NCBI RefSeq assembly: GCF_037890695.1
Contig: NZ_CP149571.1
Coordinates: 2,386,001 to 2,450,000, forward strand
Direction of reading: 5' to 3'
Length of the DNA: 64,000 bases
From: Aeromonas jandaei
GTDB lineage: Bacteria; Pseudomonadota; Gammaproteobacteria; Enterobacterales; Aeromonadaceae
Shown: in pieces, positions 9,101-16,362 of the stretch
Position numbering within the stretch: the first letter of the stretch is position 1
Layout: each line of letters starts with the position of its first letter
Position numbers and translations under genes: made by a program
The notes under the pieces: model-generated
Told to the model about the DNA's origin: nothing
Databases searched by the model: none
The model's input: only the letters and a program-made list of their open reading frames with translations

Positions 9101-9908
9101 CATTCTGGTCAAGAGCCTGCCTGACTCGGCGGTCGCTGTCTCTGACGATGTCACCGTGGTTTATGACGATCTGCCCCCACCACCCAAGCAGGCCAGCCTG
9201 CCGCTGGCGATGAAGGTGGCGATCCGCCTTGGCAACGATGTGAAGCTGGAGGCGATGGGGCTCAAGACCGATGTATCGGGTGGCCTCAATATTCGTCAGG
9301 ATCCGGGCAAGCCGCTGGCAGGCAATGGTCAGCTGGTGCTCACCAATGGTCGCTTCAAGGCCTATGGCCAGAACCTGATCATCAAGGAGGGGCGGATCCT
9401 CTTCTCTGGTCCGCTCGATCGCCCCTTCCTCAATATCGAGGCGTACCGTGATCCCGATACCATCGAGGGGCAGGTGACGGTCGGGGTGCGGGTGACCGGT
9501 CCGGCCAGCAAGCCGGCGATCAATGTCTACTCCGAGCCGCAGATGGCGCAGTCGGAACAGCTCTCCTACCTGCTGCGCGGTAAAGGGCTGCAAACCACCG
9601 GGGAAGATGGCGGTTTCAACGGTCTGCTGGTGGCGGGGGCGGTCAGTCAGGCCAATGGGGTGGTGTCGAGTATTGGCGAGTCGCTCGGGATGAGCGATGT
9701 TTCCCTCGATACGGCAGGCAGTGGCGATAACACCCAGGTGACCCTGTCAGCCTATCTGCTGCCGGGCCTGCAGTTCCAATACGGGGTCGGGGTGTTCAGC
9801 CCCATCGCCGAGTTCAAACTGCGCTACGAACTGCTGCCGCGCCTCTATCTGCAGGCGATGAGCGGGGTGGCACAGGCGGTGGATATCTTCTATCGCTTCA
9901 CGCTCTGA
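6111..9908 (+). CDS. tamB: Translocation and assembly module inner-membrane/periplasmic subunit TamB
   Basis: The protein has 1265 residues, close to the E. coli TamB length. An N-terminal signal anchor (about residues 5-25) precedes a long periplasmic beta-helical body rich in repeated LKG, LxG and DG strands. The C-terminal DUF490/TamB domain, which is the part that contacts TamA, ends in YFYRFTL-like aromatic residues (DIFYRFTL). Residues about 180-235 form an Ala/Lys/Ser-rich low-complexity linker (for example SGKAASSPVAKSAAKGDSDK). TamB belongs to the AsmA-like bridge proteins, which are thought to move phospholipid between membranes. It is coupled to tamA and followed by a strong terminator. 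Confidence 0.95.
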   Translation: MIWVKRIFLWLMGLIFLLLIGVSLLGFTHQGNKWLWQQARAALPSLKGELVAGQLGYGWTLEGAGWQDELVDVTVDRAVLDWDLGKLLQGKLWIKSLEVTHPVVKVADSEPAPEEPSEPFVWHPLPLKIQVDSLKVADLDLAVPGVAVTLGSLDIGATLNRKGLIVRGPVLDKLSVTIADAPASTSARAPAQASGKAASSPVAKSAAKGDSDKAPKTAKAGNDKAAKVEPIVLPAIHLPFPIQLEGVSATRVQYKQGELVEGIDKLQLSASAVGDHIEVRELSLRHAMADLALKGNIRLGDDYPLAVTLDAKARKGLLDGELQGEQATLTLGGSVGKLALTLAAKGPVAANLKGSLAALDPDLPFDLALDWKSLGWPLHKPAKDEPNYRLDKGSLTAKGKLSGYQFALNTAGKGTDVPPFKVVLEGKGDLDRLSKIALQLNALKGELKLDGKLAWNKGIEWQGTTLFKGINPAELLPELKGTLAGELESRFAMNEAGHWELNLPKLKIDGKLNQYPLALKGELRGNDKMEWQIPTLSLQSGPNQLQAKGSIAPARWQLDAALDAPQLGGIYPGLKGDIKGQVKVSGNQQTPRVAADLTAGRLYYAGTNLGGITLKGNGALGAKPAGELTLSVAELTQGATKLSQLLLNLNGDFNQHQLTLTMKGDPVAANLKLAGGMRGDHWRGALSELKLKTPLRRWDLTSPWDLDVDLPRQRVAMGELCLGSQGASLCVKRSQVSAAQGSLEFALAGFDLKRLRPWLPDNFSWQAVLSADGRASWRGNQPTLHAVVRTTPGTFVTDDLKTDYQQLALGLDFERQQAAIRLDFASRQIGNIDTELLIREPAGRGLLGGQLKFDDLKLDTFAPLIPEVRSLHGVISANARFDGTLAAPLLFGQLNLSDGEVQTHSDMVTLTKLVTRLKIEGNRAELDGSMLVGKGPLALGGWLSWAKMPVTGSLTIQGKELEAQYPGMGRVKVSPDIAVSLGDETRVTGQVDIPWARILVKSLPDSAVAVSDDVTVVYDDLPPPPKQASLPLAMKVAIRLGNDVKLEAMGLKTDVSGGLNIRQDPGKPLAGNGQLVLTNGRFKAYGQNLIIKEGRILFSGPLDRPFLNIEAYRDPDTIEGQVTVGVRVTGPASKPAINVYSEPQMAQSEQLSYLLRGKGLQTTGEDGGFNGLLVAGAVSQANGVVSSIGESLGMSDVSLDTAGSGDNTQVTLSAYLLPGLQFQYGVGVFSPIAEFKLRYELLPRLYLQAMSGVAQAVDIFYRFTL

Positions 9909-9926
9909 TGGCGGTGAGAACTGAAC

Positions 9927-9953
9927 AACGGGAGGCGCTGGCCTCCCGTTTTT
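9927..9953 (+). terminator. Rho-independent terminator of tamAB
   Basis: A perfect ten-base stem AACGGGAGGC/GCCTCCCGTT with a four-base loop runs into five T residues, 19 bases after the tamB stop. Confidence 0.88.
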
Positions 9954-10025
9954 ATTGCGCCATCGGATTGGCGGGGAGTGGCAGGGCTATGGCTTCCGGC
10001 TCTGATTTACAATGGCCAGAAAAGC

Positions 10026-10052
10026 GAAAACCCGGCGCGAGGCCGGGTTTTC
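10026..10052 (-). terminator. Terminator of the tRNA-Tyr operon
   Basis: An inverted repeat AAAACCCGGC/GGCCGGGTTTT lies just beyond the 3' end of the second tRNA-Tyr on the minus strand and leaves a T-rich end. It is nearly symmetrical, so it could also act on the plus strand. Confidence 0.7.
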
Positions 10053-10059
10053 TGAATAA

Positions 10060-10144
10060 TGGTGGAGGGAGAAGGATTCGAACCTTCGAAGGCAGAGCCG
10101 TCAGATTTACAGTCTGATCCCTTTGGCCGCTCGGGAACCCCTCC
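10060..10144 (-). tRNA. tRNA-Tyr (GTA), distal copy
   Basis: This is 85 nt including the encoded CCA end. The acceptor stem is GGAGGGG with TCCCTCC, and there is a long class II variable arm. The anticodon GTA is complementary to 10108-10110 and flanked by CT and AA. The T arm is GGTTCGAATCC. It is identical in sequence to the copy at 10177-10261 and lies 32 bases after it. Confidence 0.96.
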
Positions 10145-10176
10145 ACGGGGTATTGCTTCATATTTTTGCACTTGAA

Positions 10177-10261
10177 TGGTGGAGGGAGAAGGATTCGAAC
10201 CTTCGAAGGCAGAGCCGTCAGATTTACAGTCTGATCCCTTTGGCCGCTCGGGAACCCCTCC
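10177..10261 (-). tRNA. tRNA-Tyr (GTA), promoter-proximal copy
   Basis: This is an 85-nt class II tRNA with encoded CCA and anticodon GTA (complement of 10225-10227). It is base-for-base the same as the downstream copy, as expected for a tandem duplication kept uniform by gene conversion. Both copies are probably cut from one transcript that starts about nine bases upstream. Confidence 0.96.
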
Positions 10262-10276
10262 CCAAGTGCGAGGCGC

Positions 10277-10304
10277 ATACTAACAGATCTTCCGCTTTTG
10301 TGAA
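10277..10304 (-). promoter_or_regulatory. Promoter of the tRNA-Tyr operon
   Basis: On the minus strand TTCACA (10304-10299) and TAGTAT (10282-10277) are 16 bases apart. A GC-rich discriminator (GCGCCTCGC) follows, the arrangement seen at stringently controlled stable-RNA promoters. The predicted start is near 10270, just before the mature tRNA end at 10261. Confidence 0.65.
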
Positions 10305-10385
10305 CCCCTGAAGCGGATTTTTCCATTAAAAGAATTGGATATGTGGCCGATAAGAGATGAAATCACCATTTCCAAGAGTTATCCC

Positions 10386-10895
10386 ATGCTACCCAGTTCA
10401 ATCCGTAATCAGCTGCTCGTCGATGAAGGCCAGTTGGGGCAACGCCTCAACCTGGATCTTCAGCATGGCGATCGGGCTGATTTCCGATTGCAGCTGGCGC
10501 TGCTGACCGATGCGGTTGAAGAGCAGCCCTGGTTCGATGCCAAGCCGGCAGCAAGCCCGGACACGCGGGACTGGCGAGCGCACTTTGAGCTGCGAGAGGC
10601 TCAGGTGCTGATGGCCGAGGGGGCGGGGAGTGACTGCAGTGCCATCAATGAGCGGTTGCAGCAGGGGGGGAGCATGGTGGATGTGCGGCTCTGGCTGGCA
10701 CTGCAAACGCCACCACTGGTAGCCAGACAGCCGCTGATCGATGAGGCGGTGTTTGACAATCTGACACTGCTGGGACGCGAGAAGCTGCAACACAAGCTAG
10801 CCAGTGTGCCGCGGGAGGAGGATCCGCTGGTGCTGTTGCCGGTGCTCGACCGCTTGCAGCAGGGGGTCGATACCCGTCTTCACTGGCTCAGCTAG
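10386..10895 (+). CDS. Conserved hypothetical protein (possibly VC2046/SO_2500 family)
   Basis: The protein has 169 residues from the ATG at 10386. A TTG at 10335 or an ATG at 10341 would add up to 17 residues with a less natural sequence. It is soluble and Leu-, Gln- and Asp-rich, with no signal peptide. The GDRADFRLQLALLTDAV segment reminds me of the gamma-proteobacterial VC2046/SO_2500 proteins of unknown function. That assignment is from memory and weak. It is convergent with raiA and shares a bidirectional terminator with it. Confidence 0.6.
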   Translation: MLPSSIRNQLLVDEGQLGQRLNLDLQHGDRADFRLQLALLTDAVEEQPWFDAKPAASPDTRDWRAHFELREAQVLMAEGAGSDCSAINERLQQGGSMVDVRLWLALQTPPLVARQPLIDEAVFDNLTLLGREKLQHKLASVPREEDPLVLLPVLDRLQQGVDTRLHWLS

Positions 10896-10938
10896 GGGCT
10901 GGTGTTTTTGTTCAGCCAGCTGAAAATCAGGCAAACAA

Positions 10939-10960
10939 AAAGGCGGGATAACCCGCCTTT
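10939..10960. terminator. Bidirectional terminator between the hypothetical gene and raiA
   Basis: The nine-base stem AAAGGCGGG/CCCGCCTTT has a four-base loop, A residues on one side and T residues on the other. It lies between two convergent genes and fits termination of both. Confidence 0.8.
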
Positions 10961-10984
10961 ATGCTCTTTGTGATCCGCGATGCC

Positions 10985-11323
10985 TTATGCGTCAGCTTCG
11001 TCCGTTTCAACCTGCTCCTTCAACGCGGCATTGGCGCGACGGGCAATGGGTTTTTCGGTATGGCGATTGAGTTGACGCTCCAGTTTTTGTCCCAATTCGT
11101 TGATGGCGGCGTAGAGATCCTCATGCTCTGCCTGGGCAAACAGTTTGCCGTTGGGGATGCCAGCACTGGCTTCGACAATGAACATCAGACGCTCTTTGGA
11201 GACAATCACATGGGGTGTGATGAGAGGCACCTGAAGACGTTCGAGCTTTTCAAAGCGGGATTCGATACGCTCGCGAATAGCCGGGGTGATGTCGATGATT
11301 TTGCTGGTAATTTCGATTTTCAT
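10985..11323 (-). CDS. raiA: Ribosome-associated inhibitor A / hibernation promoting factor
   Basis: The protein has 112 residues and matches E. coli RaiA (YfiA) in length and pattern: MKIEITSKIIDITPAIRERI at the start, then LITPHVIVSKE, SAGIPNGKLFAQAEHEDLYAAINEL and KLERQLNRH, then a short acidic tail. RaiA binds the A and P sites of the 30S subunit and blocks translation in stationary phase or cold. The acidic tail (VETDEADA) marks the RaiA type rather than the shorter Hpf. A GGGGG-containing ribosome binding site lies close to the ATG. A consensus CRP site lies 68 bases upstream. Confidence 0.92.
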   Translation of the reverse strand: MKIEITSKIIDITPAIRERIESRFEKLERLQVPLITPHVIVSKERLMFIVEASAGIPNGKLFAQAEHEDLYAAINELGQKLERQLNRHTEKPIARRANAALKEQVETDEADA

Positions 11324-11693
11324 ATAGGCCCCCTTCGGGTCGTCTTGCTTGTGTCTTCACCTTCAGATTACTGATTGGTGGTACTTAAAATGTGACGTAA
11401 ATCACAAAATGCGGCCATCATTATTCAGCAACTTATAAATTGTGATCTTTTCCGGTTTCGTGCCAAAAATCGCTTGAGCTCCTTGAAACTGGCAGGCAGT
11501 ATGACGGGAATAGGATCGTTTCTGTCCCCTCTTGGCAGCACCCTGTGTCGACCTCATATCCGGTTCCCACTGCTTGATATCGCATGTTTGCACTTTGCCC
11601 CTCCTCTCTTCGACCTCATGAGCGGATCCGGAGCGGTTGCTGCTGCCTGTTGCTGGACATCAAACGTGGTCGGTTGTTGTGTTGGAGTCATAA
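11324..11693. other. Regulatory intergenic stretch between divergent raiA and the GGDEF/EAL gene
   Basis: This 370-base stretch holds the raiA promoter and CRP site at its left end. No gene is supported in the rest; the short open frames there have a low-complexity or unlikely composition. The promoter of the GGDEF/EAL gene should lie near the right end but no clear -35/-10 pair stands out. Confidence 0.5.
11365..11406 (-). promoter_or_regulatory. CRP-binding site and class II promoter of raiA
   Basis: TGTGACGTAAATCACA at 11391-11406 is a perfect TGTGA-N6-TCACA CRP site. On the minus strand a TAATCT -10 box (11370-11365) predicts a start near 11358. That puts the centre of the CRP site about 40 bases upstream, the class II activation position. 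This implies cAMP-CRP control of ribosome hibernation. The site is read from the sequence; its regulation is inferred. Confidence 0.75.
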
Positions 11694-14183
11694 ATGAAGC
11701 ATCAAGCCACGCAGGTCATGTGGTTTTTTGATCGGCAGCATGATCAGTGGAGTCTCTCTGATCAGGGCACCTGCCAGCAGTGGCAAGGAAAGGGGGTTCA
11801 TCCATGGGCCGATCAGCTGCTGCCGGAAGATGAAGCGGGCTTTGCCGACTTCCTCATCCGCCTTCATGAATCACACCTGCCGGAACAGTTTATCGGCCAC
11901 CTCAGAGATAAAGAGGGGGCCCTCAACCATGTGCTCTGGAGCGGCCAGTTCGTGCCCAACCAGGAGGTTTGCTGTGGCTGGCTGATCCCGCTTGCTGCAA
12001 CGTCTCTCAAGCTCTCTCTGCCTTTGCTGCAGACCAGTCTGCTCACCCAGCTGGCGCAGGCACTCTCTGCCCGCACCGGGCTCGACTTCTTCAACACCCT
12101 GGTCAAACAGCTCTCCCACATTCTGCAAGTCGATGCGGTCTGGGTCGGTGAGCTGAGCTCTGCGGATCGGGTGCGGGTGCTGGCCGCCGACGGGCTGGTG
12201 CTCAAGGATTACCCGCTGGCGGGAACACCCTGCCAGCAGCTCTATCGGCAGGGCGCGGTCTGCCTGGAGGTGATCTCCGAGCAGGAGGAGTACCAGCCGT
12301 GGCTGGCTGCCGGTCAGACCTATTACGGTCAGCCGCTGTTTGATGGCCGGGGGCAGCTGCTGGGCCATCTGGCGTTGCTCAGCTCGGCGCCGGCAGACAT
12401 GGCGAACCTCAACTCGGTACTCAACACCTTCACGGTGCGGATGGTTGCCGAGCTGGAACGGCTGCAATCAGATGCCCAGATGCGCCTCTCTGCGGTAGCT
12501 TTCGAAACCCATGAGGGGATCATCATCACCGACCCGGGCTTCAAGATCCTGCGGGTCAACAATGCCTTTAGCCAGATCACCGGATTCGACAGCCAGGCTG
12601 TGCTCGGCCTGCAGCTGGAACAGGATCTCTGGCCCAATCTGGGGGGGCTCGGTTACGAGCTCAATCCCCTGAGCCGCTGGCAGGGTGAAACCCAGCGCCT
12701 GCACGCCGATGGTCATACCTATCCCCAGTGGGAAATCGTAACGCCGGTGCAGGATGAGAAGGGGGGGATCAGCCACTTCGTCATCTGCTTCGAGGATATC
12801 TCCGAGCGCAAGGCGGCCGAACGGCGGATCCAGGATCTCGCCTATTACGACGAGTTGACCGGTCTGCCCAACCGCCGCCAATTGCATGAAACCCTGGTTC
12901 AGACCTTCAATGAGGCGACTCACAGCTGTCTGATCGGCGCGCTGCTTTTTATCGACCTCGATCACTTCAAGACCATCAACGACTCCCTTGGCCACGCCAC
13001 CGGCGACTGGCTATTGAAGGAGGTCGCGACCCGGCTCAAACGGCTGGTGCGTCAGGGTGATTGTCTGGCTCGCCTCGGTGGGGATGAGTTCGTCCTGCTG
13101 CTGCCGTCGCTGTCGGCCAGCCCGCCCCAGGCGGAGATGCAGGCCGACATCATTGCCGAGCGGCTCATTACCGAGATTGCTGCGCCCTACACCTATGCGG
13201 GGCAGGTACTGCACATCGGTGCCAGCGTCGGCATCACCCTGTTTCCTGATCGGGAGCAGGGTGTGGATGATCTGCTCAAGCAGGCGGATACCGCCATGTA
13301 TCAGGCCAAGTCGGCCGGTCGCAAGACTCGCCGCTTCTTTGACGCCTCCATGCAGCAGCAGGCGGATCGTCGCCTGCACATCCACAACGAGCTGCGCAAC
13401 GCCCTTAACCAGCAGGAGCTGACGCTCTACTATCAGCCCCAGCATCTGGTGGATGGCGGCGACATCATCGGCGTCGAGGCGCTGATCCGCTGGCAGCCGG
13501 CGGGACGCGCACTGGTCTCGCCGGCCGAGTTTATCCCCATCGCCGAGGAGAGCGATCTCATCGTCGATATCGGCAACTGGGTGCTCCACGAGGCCTGCGC
13601 CCAGTATGTGCTGTGGGAAGAGAATGGTATCCATATCCCGCAGATCTCGGTCAACGTCAGTGCCAAGCAGTTCCATGCCACCGACTTTGTCGAGCGGATC
13701 CACGACGTGCTGGCGCAAACCGGCATGGATCCGGCCTGCCTCAATCTGGAGATCACCGAATCCGTGGTGCTGGGCCATGCCGAGGACACCATCAGCAAGA
13801 TGACGGATCTCAAATCTCTTGGCATCAGCTTTGCCATCGACGATTTCGGCGCCGGTTACTCCTCCCTGAGCTATCTCAAGCGGCTGCCCGCCGACGAGCT
13901 CAAGATCGACCGCTCCTTCATTCAGGACATCCCCAAGGATGGCGACAACATGGCCATCGTCGAGGCGGTGATCGCCATGGCGCGCCACATGGGGTTCAAC
14001 GTTACCGCCGAAGGGGTGGAGTCACGTCAGCAGCTGGAGTTTCTCAAGGCGCAGGGGTGCAGCTTCTATCAGGGCTATCTTGCTTCCAAGCCGTTGCCGG
14101 TGCCCTATCTGGAGAAATATGTGCAGCGCCTCGCGAGACAAGAGTACCCGCGCGAAATCCAGCTGAGCGGCGTAGAAAAATAG
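11694..14183 (+). CDS. GAF-PAS-GGDEF-EAL cyclic-di-GMP signalling protein
   Basis: The protein has 829 residues and no transmembrane segment. A GAF-like region spans about 115-255 and a PAS domain about 265-385 (ITDPGFKILRVNNAFSQITG). A GGDEF domain spans about 385-550 with the intact GGDEF signature at about 462-466, and an EAL domain spans about 570-820 with EAL at about 594 and DDFGAGYSSL at about 715. Both catalytic signatures are intact, so it could make and degrade cyclic di-GMP. In many such tandem proteins one domain is dominant, and this cannot be told from sequence. The cytoplasmic GAF and PAS domains suggest control by a small ligand or redox state. Confidence 0.92.
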   Translation: MKHQATQVMWFFDRQHDQWSLSDQGTCQQWQGKGVHPWADQLLPEDEAGFADFLIRLHESHLPEQFIGHLRDKEGALNHVLWSGQFVPNQEVCCGWLIPLAATSLKLSLPLLQTSLLTQLAQALSARTGLDFFNTLVKQLSHILQVDAVWVGELSSADRVRVLAADGLVLKDYPLAGTPCQQLYRQGAVCLEVISEQEEYQPWLAAGQTYYGQPLFDGRGQLLGHLALLSSAPADMANLNSVLNTFTVRMVAELERLQSDAQMRLSAVAFETHEGIIITDPGFKILRVNNAFSQITGFDSQAVLGLQLEQDLWPNLGGLGYELNPLSRWQGETQRLHADGHTYPQWEIVTPVQDEKGGISHFVICFEDISERKAAERRIQDLAYYDELTGLPNRRQLHETLVQTFNEATHSCLIGALLFIDLDHFKTINDSLGHATGDWLLKEVATRLKRLVRQGDCLARLGGDEFVLLLPSLSASPPQAEMQADIIAERLITEIAAPYTYAGQVLHIGASVGITLFPDREQGVDDLLKQADTAMYQAKSAGRKTRRFFDASMQQQADRRLHIHNELRNALNQQELTLYYQPQHLVDGGDIIGVEALIRWQPAGRALVSPAEFIPIAEESDLIVDIGNWVLHEACAQYVLWEENGIHIPQISVNVSAKQFHATDFVERIHDVLAQTGMDPACLNLEITESVVLGHAEDTISKMTDLKSLGISFAIDDFGAGYSSLSYLKRLPADELKIDRSFIQDIPKDGDNMAIVEAVIAMARHMGFNVTAEGVESRQQLEFLKAQGCSFYQGYLASKPLPVPYLEKYVQRLARQEYPREIQLSGVEK

Positions 14184-14284
14184 TCTCTTCTCCCCGCTGT
14201 CGCCTTGGCTGGCAACGGGTAGAATGGGAGGCAGTAGACCCACCGCCCGCGGGCGGTGTTCTTGCCTCGCAATGGAGATGTTCA

Positions 14285-16186
14285 GTGAAAGCTGTATGGG
14301 GAATTGTTTTGTCGGCGCTGTTTGCGCCGGGTCTGATGGCACAAACAGCGGAGCAGTCGCTGTACCGTCAGGCTTATGATGCGGTAAAGGCCGATGATCA
14401 GGCCCGTTTCCAGCAAATTAGAGCCCGTTTGGCTCATTATCCCCTGTTGCCCTACCTCGATTACTACCAGCTCGCTTTTCGGCCCGGGGCGGCCGATTAC
14501 AACGATGTGACCCGCTTTATCCGCGAGCATGGCGATACCCCCCAGTCGAACCGACTGGAACGCAGTTACCTCACCTATCTGGCCCAGAGCGAGCAGTGGT
14601 CGCAATTCCTGCGCTTCTATCCAGCCAAGCCGAGCTCCACCGATCTGCTCTGCATGCACTATCAGGCGCTCTACAACACCGGCAAACAGGGTGAAGCATT
14701 GCAGGGGGCTGGCAAACTCTGGATGAGCGGTCAATCCCGCCCTGACGCCTGCTCGCCGCTCTTCAAGCTGTGGCAAGCATCCGGTCAGCGTACCCAGGAT
14801 AAAATCTGGCAGCGGATGACCCTGGCGTTCGAGGCGGAGAACCCCAACCTGATCCGTCATCTGGGGGCCAACCTGTCGGGTAGCCTGCAAAGCTATGGCG
14901 ATCAGATGGTGACCCTGTTCGAACAGCCCGCCAAGGCGATGAATCCCGCCTATTTCAGCAGCAATCCCTACTCAAGGAAGCTGCTCTCGCTCGGTTTGGC
15001 CCGTTATGCCAATCAGGAGCCGGAAGCGGTACTGCGCCAGCTGACGCTCTTTCGCAGCCGTTTCGGCCTGACTCAGGCCGAGGTCAAACCGGTTGAGCGT
15101 GCCATTGCCCGTCGTCTGTTGCTGGATCGCTCACTGGCCCAGCGCAGCTGGCTCGACAATACCGTGGTGCGGTTGGCCGACCCCGATATCACCGAGCTGC
15201 GGGCCCGTCTTGCGATTTGGGAACAGGATTGGCGCGGCCTATCCGGCTGGGTGAAAAAGATGCCGATGGCGCGTCAGAAAGAGGATCGCTGGCGCTACTG
15301 GATGGCGCGCTCTCTCGAGGTGCAGGGGCAGAAGAAACCGGCTCAGGATCTCTATCTGGAGACCGCCAACCTGCGCGGTTTCTACGGTTTTATGGCGGCC
15401 CAGCGTACCGGCGTGCCCTACCGTATGGTCAATCAGGGGGTGAAGCATGTACCGGACTGGCGCACTGCCAGCCAGCGCTGGCCCTTCCTGCTGCGGGTGC
15501 GCGAGCTGCTGTCGATGAACGAAATCACGGCGGCACGGGCCGAGTGGATCCACAACATGGATCGCAACCCGGTGGCCCAGCGCATCGAGTTTGGTCATAT
15601 CGCCCTCAATCAGGGGTGGCATGAGCTGGCCATTCTCTCCAGCATCCGCGCCGAGGCGTGGGATGCACTGGAGCTGCGCTTCCCCAAACCCTACACCCAG
15701 ACCTTCAGTCAGGTGGCGCGGGAGCGGGCGGTCAACATGAGCCTGCTCTACGCCATATCCCGTCAGGAGAGTGCGCTCTATCCGATGGCCCAGTCACCTG
15801 TGGGGGCGCGCGGCCTGATGCAGCTGATGCCCTCGACCGCCAAAGAGACTGCCGGCAAGCTCGGTGTGCCCTATCGCAGCGAACAGCAGCTGTTTGATCC
15901 GGCGATGAACGTCCGGCTGGGGAGCGCCTACCTCAAGCGCTTGCTCGATCTCTACGATGGCAACCGGATCCTGGCGGCAGCGGCCTACAACGCCGGGCCC
16001 GGTCGGGTGAAGCGCTGGCGCGATCAGAGTGAAAACAAGCCGATGGATGTCTGGGTCGAGAGCATCCCCTACAAGGAGACGCGCAACTACGTGCAGAACG
16101 TGTTGTCGTTTGACCTCATCTATCAGCACAAGCTGCAGCAGCCGCTGCGCTTCATGTCGGATCGGGAGCTCAACCACGCCTATTGA
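14285..16186 (+). CDS. slt: Soluble lytic murein transglycosylase
   Basis: The protein has 633 residues, close to E. coli Slt70. A signal peptide (VKAVWGIVLSALFAPGLMA, then Q) directs it to the periplasm. The N-terminal two thirds is the alpha-helical superhelical U and L domain. The lysozyme-like C domain has the catalytic Glu at 495 in SRQESAL, then GLMQLMPSTA and AAYNAGPGRV. It cleaves the MurNAc-GlcNAc bond with formation of 1,6-anhydroMurNAc. The start is GTG at 14285, with GGAG seven bases upstream, and it gives a proper signal peptide. The gene follows the GGDEF/EAL gene by about 100 bases and ends at a strong terminator. Confidence 0.93.
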   Translation: MKAVWGIVLSALFAPGLMAQTAEQSLYRQAYDAVKADDQARFQQIRARLAHYPLLPYLDYYQLAFRPGAADYNDVTRFIREHGDTPQSNRLERSYLTYLAQSEQWSQFLRFYPAKPSSTDLLCMHYQALYNTGKQGEALQGAGKLWMSGQSRPDACSPLFKLWQASGQRTQDKIWQRMTLAFEAENPNLIRHLGANLSGSLQSYGDQMVTLFEQPAKAMNPAYFSSNPYSRKLLSLGLARYANQEPEAVLRQLTLFRSRFGLTQAEVKPVERAIARRLLLDRSLAQRSWLDNTVVRLADPDITELRARLAIWEQDWRGLSGWVKKMPMARQKEDRWRYWMARSLEVQGQKKPAQDLYLETANLRGFYGFMAAQRTGVPYRMVNQGVKHVPDWRTASQRWPFLLRVRELLSMNEITAARAEWIHNMDRNPVAQRIEFGHIALNQGWHELAILSSIRAEAWDALELRFPKPYTQTFSQVARERAVNMSLLYAISRQESALYPMAQSPVGARGLMQLMPSTAKETAGKLGVPYRSEQQLFDPAMNVRLGSAYLKRLLDLYDGNRILAAAAYNAGPGRVKRWRDQSENKPMDVWVESIPYKETRNYVQNVLSFDLIYQHKLQQPLRFMSDRELNHAY

Positions 16187-16188
16187 GC

Positions 16189-16214
16189 ACGGGGCCGCCA
16201 GTCGGCCCCGTTTT
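16189..16214 (+). terminator. Rho-independent terminator of slt
   Basis: The stem ACGGGGCCG/CGGCCCCGT with a five-base loop is followed by TTTT, directly after the slt stop. Confidence 0.85.
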
Positions 16215-16362
16215 CAAATCCCGCAGGCAGCGGGTATCATCAGCAACGCTCTGTTACAAAAGGAAACATGAGTGGTGATCGGGCTCCGGGAAATGTTCCA
16301 GGGAGCGGGATATACTCGGCCGTCGGCACCAGCAGGTTCCCCTCACAATAAAGGAATGGATA

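Noticed and set aside
8055-9593. Long open frame (512 codons) antisense to tamB
   Set aside because: It is a shadow of a high-G+C gene. The sense frame has the full TamB domain structure and continuous codon bias.
9952-10326. Open frame of about 124 codons on the minus strand containing a repeated GFPSGQRDQTVNLTALPS segment
   Set aside because: It is only the translation of the two identical tRNA-Tyr genes and their spacer. The repeat comes from the tRNA duplication.
11474-11731. Open frame of 85 codons between raiA and the GGDEF/EAL gene
   Set aside because: Its composition (Ser, Cys and Leu clusters) and lack of a ribosome binding site are unlike coding sequence, and it overlaps the start of the GGDEF/EAL gene.
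13613-14284. Apparent 224-codon N-terminal extension of slt running back over the GGDEF/EAL gene
   Set aside because: It is out of frame with the GGDEF/EAL gene, Arg/Gly-rich and without motif. The GTG at 14285 gives a proper ribosome binding site and signal peptide.
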